Source: Deltaproteobacteria bacterium (GTDB lineage: Bacteria; Desulfobacterota; Syntrophia; Syntrophales; UBA2210). Taken from it: DNA of 64,000 bases. A program made the translations under genes and the position numbers. Below are positions 61,448 to 64,000 of the stretch, piece after piece; the first letter of the stretch is position 1, and the number at the start of each line of letters is the position of its first letter. The notes under the pieces were generated by a model that had not been told where the DNA came from, made no database searches, and worked only from the letters and a program-made list of their open reading frames with translations. The stretch is taken from contig JAFDAI010000009.1 in NCBI GenBank assembly GCA_019313905.1, forward strand, positions 22,701 to 86,700. Reading direction: 5' to 3'.

Positions 61448-62497
61448 ATGAAAACGCGTATTACTGAGCTCTTTGGCATCAAATATCCCATTGTGTTAGC
61501 CGGGATGAGCTGGGTTAGCATCCCTGAAATGGTGGCTGCAGTTTCCGATGCCGGCGGGCTGGGCATCCTGGCTACAGGGCCTTTGGGTGTAAAAGAAACG
61601 AGAGAGTCTATCCGCAGAATCCGGGAACTTACGGACAAACCATTCGGCGCGAACTCAACTCTTCTTTTCCCGGGAGCGAAAGAAAACGCGAAGGTGCTAC
61701 TTGAAGAAGAAGTCCCAGTCATTAACTTTTCCCTCGGCAAGGGAGACTGGATAGCAAATGCCGCCCACAAATATGGGGGAAAAGTTGTTGCCACAGTTGT
61801 TAATGAACGTCATGGACTGGCGGCGCAAAAACAGGGTGCGGATGGTCTTGTTGCTACCGGATATGAAGCAGCCGCGCATGGAGGTGACGCAACGTCTCTA
61901 GTGCTGGTTCCCAGTATAGTGGATGCGGTGGATATCCCTGTAATAGCAGCGGGTGGTTTTGCGGATGGCAGGGGACTTGCTGCCGCGCTGGCGCTTGGAG
62001 CCGAGGGCATATCCATGGGAACACGCCTGATGGCCACACAGGAAAGCGGACTCCCCGAGAACTATAAAAACCTCTCCCTTGAAAAGGGAGTAACCGATAC
62101 AATCTACGGGAATTACTTTGACGGACTGGGCTGTCGTTCACTGAAGACACCAGCGGCTATTAAGGCATACAGGAAAGGTTTTCTGGGTATGCCTGATTTT
62201 CTGGCCGCGCTCGTCAATTCCAGAGATATTGCAAAGATGTTGGATCTTCCGTATTTCAAGCTGTTTATCGGCGTGCTTTTATCGGGAGTCAAGAACTCGG
62301 TGATGATGGCCTACCTTGCGAATGCCTTTAAGGCAATAAGCCTGGCAACCGAAAAGGGAGACATGGAAAAGGGCGTGCTTACTGTGGGACAGGCCACCGG
62401 CCTTCTCCATGATATACCTGCTATATCTGAACTGTTCGAGCGAATGGTGCAGGAAGCACGCGAGGCACAGGAAAGGATTTCCGACGCCATTGGATGA
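61448..62497 (+). CDS. Nitronate monooxygenase / 2-nitropropane dioxygenase family flavoprotein
   Basis: A 349-residue FMN TIM barrel. IKYPIVLAGMSWVSIPEMVAAVSDAGGLGIL, ATGYEAAAHGGD with the active-site histidine, VIAAGGFADGRGLAAALALGAEGISMGTRLMATQES are typical. The fold also includes FabK enoyl-ACP reductase, so the substrate is uncertain. GGAGGAGGAGGAG directly precedes ATG 61448; an in-frame ATG at 61421 lies before that ribosome site and is rejected. Confidence 0.88.
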   Translation: MKTRITELFGIKYPIVLAGMSWVSIPEMVAAVSDAGGLGILATGPLGVKETRESIRRIRELTDKPFGANSTLLFPGAKENAKVLLEEEVPVINFSLGKGDWIANAAHKYGGKVVATVVNERHGLAAQKQGADGLVATGYEAAAHGGDATSLVLVPSIVDAVDIPVIAAGGFADGRGLAAALALGAEGISMGTRLMATQESGLPENYKNLSLEKGVTDTIYGNYFDGLGCRSLKTPAAIKAYRKGFLGMPDFLAALVNSRDIAKMLDLPYFKLFIGVLLSGVKNSVMMAYLANAFKAISLATEKGDMEKGVLTVGQATGLLHDIPAISELFERMVQEAREAQERISDAIG

Positions 62498-62548
62498 TTC
62501 TGTACACAAAAAAGAGATTGCGGACTACCCGCAACCCCTTAATTTTCA

Positions 62549-62624
<76 letters not shown>

Positions 62625-62716
62625 ATTAACAGGGCGGAAATCTAACATGCTGTTCAATAAATTGTCAATACAATTTTCTTGACAATTTGAGGTGCAAATA
62701 TATAATCAGCCGCCAA

Positions 62717-62803
62717 GCCGGAGTGGTGAAACTGGTAGACGCAGGGGACTCAAAATCCCCCGGACGCAAGTCCATCTCGGTTCGATTCCGAGCTCCGGCA
62801 CCA
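62717..62803 (+). tRNA. tRNA-Leu (anticodon CAA)
   Basis: An 87-nt class II tRNA: acceptor GCCGGAG/CTCCGGC, anticodon loop CTCAAAA, variable arm CGGACGCAAGTCC, T-loop TTCGATT and encoded CCA. The integrase gene ends 30 bp downstream, so its 3' end is a likely attachment site. Confidence 0.95.
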
Positions 62804-62819
62804 TAAAAATCAAGGGGTT
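62800..62819 (+). other. Candidate attachment-site sequence at the tRNA-Leu 3' end
   Basis: ACCATAAAAATCAAGGGGTT overlaps the tRNA-Leu CCA end. The same sequence (18 of 20) follows the tRNA-Ala CCA on the opposite strand at 62533-62552. Tyrosine-recombinase att sites typically lie here. The partner site would be outside the window. Confidence 0.45.
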
Positions 62820-62832
62820 AGTCGTTTCACTG

Positions 62833-64000
62833 TTAATCTTTTCTATTGCCCAAATTCCCGTTGTTAGCATAATGGTTAGCATGGTTTCCCGAAGGCCGCT
62901 TAATTTTATTTGACATTTCAAGCAAAAGCCGATCTCCGGAGTGAGTATATCGACTCACCATTGCCAAGGTAGAATGGCCCATTAAATCCTTAATTATCGA
63001 TGTTGGAGTTTCGCGTGCGGCTAGCCAGCTTGCAAACGTATGTCTGAGATCATGTATTCTAATTCTTCTCAAACCGGCTCTATCGCATGCATTATGAAAA
63101 CCCCCTCTGATTTCCCTGTAAGGCTTCCCGCTCCGTTTCCCGCTCAAGTGGCAGAAAACGTAAGGCGAATGAAGGTGACGGGGTGCATTACACAGAATTT
63201 CAAGCCCCCAATCTGATAGAGGCAGTCGTAGAGCGAATAATTCTGTTTGCTGTATCAATCTGATCCCAACGCAGGTTCAGTACGTTACCTATGCGGATAC
63301 CGGTTGCCAGGCAAAACTCGAATATCGGTCTCGTCTCAGCGGGTAAAGCGTTTAATAATTTATTGGCATTTTCTTCACTGAGGAATTGCGCTACATGTTC
63401 GTTTCTCTCCGGCAGTAGACCTGCAAGAGATACAGGATTTTGCCCCCTGTACTTTCCCCACTTTGCGGCTTTATTGTAAATCGTTTTTAGAAGAGCAAGA
63501 TCCTTGTTCACAGTTGCAGGCTTGGCTTTTTCCGATAAACGGAATCCCTTGAACGCCTCAACATGTTCCACTGCTATATCCTGGAATTTTATGTGTTCAC
63601 CAAAGTACTTCAGAATGTGGATTTTGAAATTTCTCTGATCTTTTTCCCATGTTTTTTTCTCACGTTTTGCCCAAGGAAGGAAGTCTTTTTCAAAAAAATC
63701 TTTTAGCTTAGTCCTTTTATCAACCGCGGATCTATATTCATCATCGACCAGTTGTGCTCGGGTCCGGGCCTCCTGTTCCCTTGCCATCGTCAGGTTTGGT
63801 CCTATTCTTTCCCAGACTTGCTTTCCCCGATATCTTAAATAAACCCAGTACCCAACTTGATTTTTCTTTCGACCACCGTGAAGATCATAATTGCACAACT
63901 TTCTCGCACCTGATATTTTTCCCTTTACCAAAGCCCGACATCGAGTATTTTTCAAGCTTTGCTTTCTATGACATTTAGGACATTCGGCATAGATGGCCAT
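62833..64000 (-). pseudogene. Tyrosine recombinase (integrase) with a frameshift; start at or beyond the window edge
   Basis: Frame 1 (64000-63200) has an N-terminal zinc ribbon (CPKCHRKQ...CRAL...CNYDLHG), the SAM-like core-binding domain, and ATGIRIGNVLNLRW with the first catalytic arginine. The C-terminal part, HDLRHTFASWLA (H, R), LMGHSTLAMVSRYTH (H, nucleophilic Y), is in a frame shifted by one base (from about 63255 to 62833). All catalytic residues remain but are split. The shift lies around 63210-63255. It points toward the tRNA-Leu 3' end, as in tRNA-borne genomic islands. Confidence 0.85.

Overview
The window looks like a chromosomal segment of a Gram-negative, anaerobic member of the Desulfobacterota (old Deltaproteobacteria), perhaps a Syntrophia-like lineage. 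The evidence is a periplasmic selenocysteine formate dehydrogenase, a multihaem cytochrome c with its own haem-attachment genes, a complete lipid A pathway with Lol and Bam genes, and a sigma-54 two-component system. The genus cannot be fixed from the sequence alone. Most of the window is dense housekeeping and envelope genes. Mobile DNA is limited to small MITE-like elements and a tRNA-borne integrase at the right edge.

Layout. 0-1 kb (-): the start of mobB (cut by the window edge) and a DUF364 protein. 1.2-6.6 kb: a divergent periplasmic rhodanese, then resB, ccsA, a 13-haem cytochrome c whose reading frame is crossed by an in-frame TGA, and a cytochrome b. 6.8-12.3 kb: formate dehydrogenase fdnG (selenocysteine), fdnH, fdnI and fdhE. 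12.4-14.5 kb: nth, a lytic transglycosylase, a DUF350 protein, a 142-bp MITE and a small membrane protein. 14.5-23.8 kb (-): a fused cysteine synthase/cysteinyl-tRNA synthetase, DUF1178, tRNA-Pro (+), pilC, rlmB, pyrF, rpoZ, gmk, yicC, DUF4416 and the heptose kinase rfaE1. 24-30.7 kb (+): lysS, lolC, lolD, bamA, skp. 30.7-40.7 kb (+): lpxD, lpxA, lpxB, lpxK, lpxL, waaF, gmhB, a second heptosyltransferase, a Trm112-like protein and msbA. 41-49.3 kb: glycosyltransferases for core/O-glycan assembly, a 170-bp MITE, and a frameshifted plsC. 49.5-55.4 kb: trpR-trpB, a radical SAM protein (-), mnmG and a beta-helix protein. 55.4-60.2 kb (-): NRDE protein, Sir2 deacylase, sigma-54 response regulator and histidine kinase. 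60.2-60.7 kb: a non-coding interval with a near-consensus sigma-54 promoter and a structured RNA candidate. 60.7-64 kb: a lipoprotein, a nitronate monooxygenase-like enzyme, tRNA-Ala, tRNA-Leu and a frameshifted integrase.

How the genes work together. The 1-12 kb region is a respiratory module. ResB/CcsA attach haem in the periplasm, the 13-haem cytochrome and cytochrome b would exchange electrons with the quinone pool, and FdnGHI oxidises formate outside the membrane. MobB and FdhE support cofactor and enzyme maturation. FNR-type palindromes precede both the cytochrome and fdnG, suggesting shared anaerobic control. The 22-49 kb region builds and exports lipopolysaccharide: heptose precursor, lipid A, inner-core heptoses, MsbA flipping and outer-core transferases, next to BamA/Skp and LolCD for outer-membrane biogenesis.

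Two observations stand out. First, the multihaem cytochrome appears to be a selenoprotein: TGA in frame, a 9-bp hairpin starting 8 nt downstream, and signal peptide and haem domain lying on opposite sides of the TGA. Second, the sigma-54 activator/sensor pair lies divergent from a sigma-54 promoter followed by two perfect hairpins, each with an 11-nt loop carrying CCUCCUG (anti-Shine-Dalgarno). That arrangement recalls CbrAB-CrcZ and GlrKR-GlmY but is built from different motifs. Neither could be tested by database search here.
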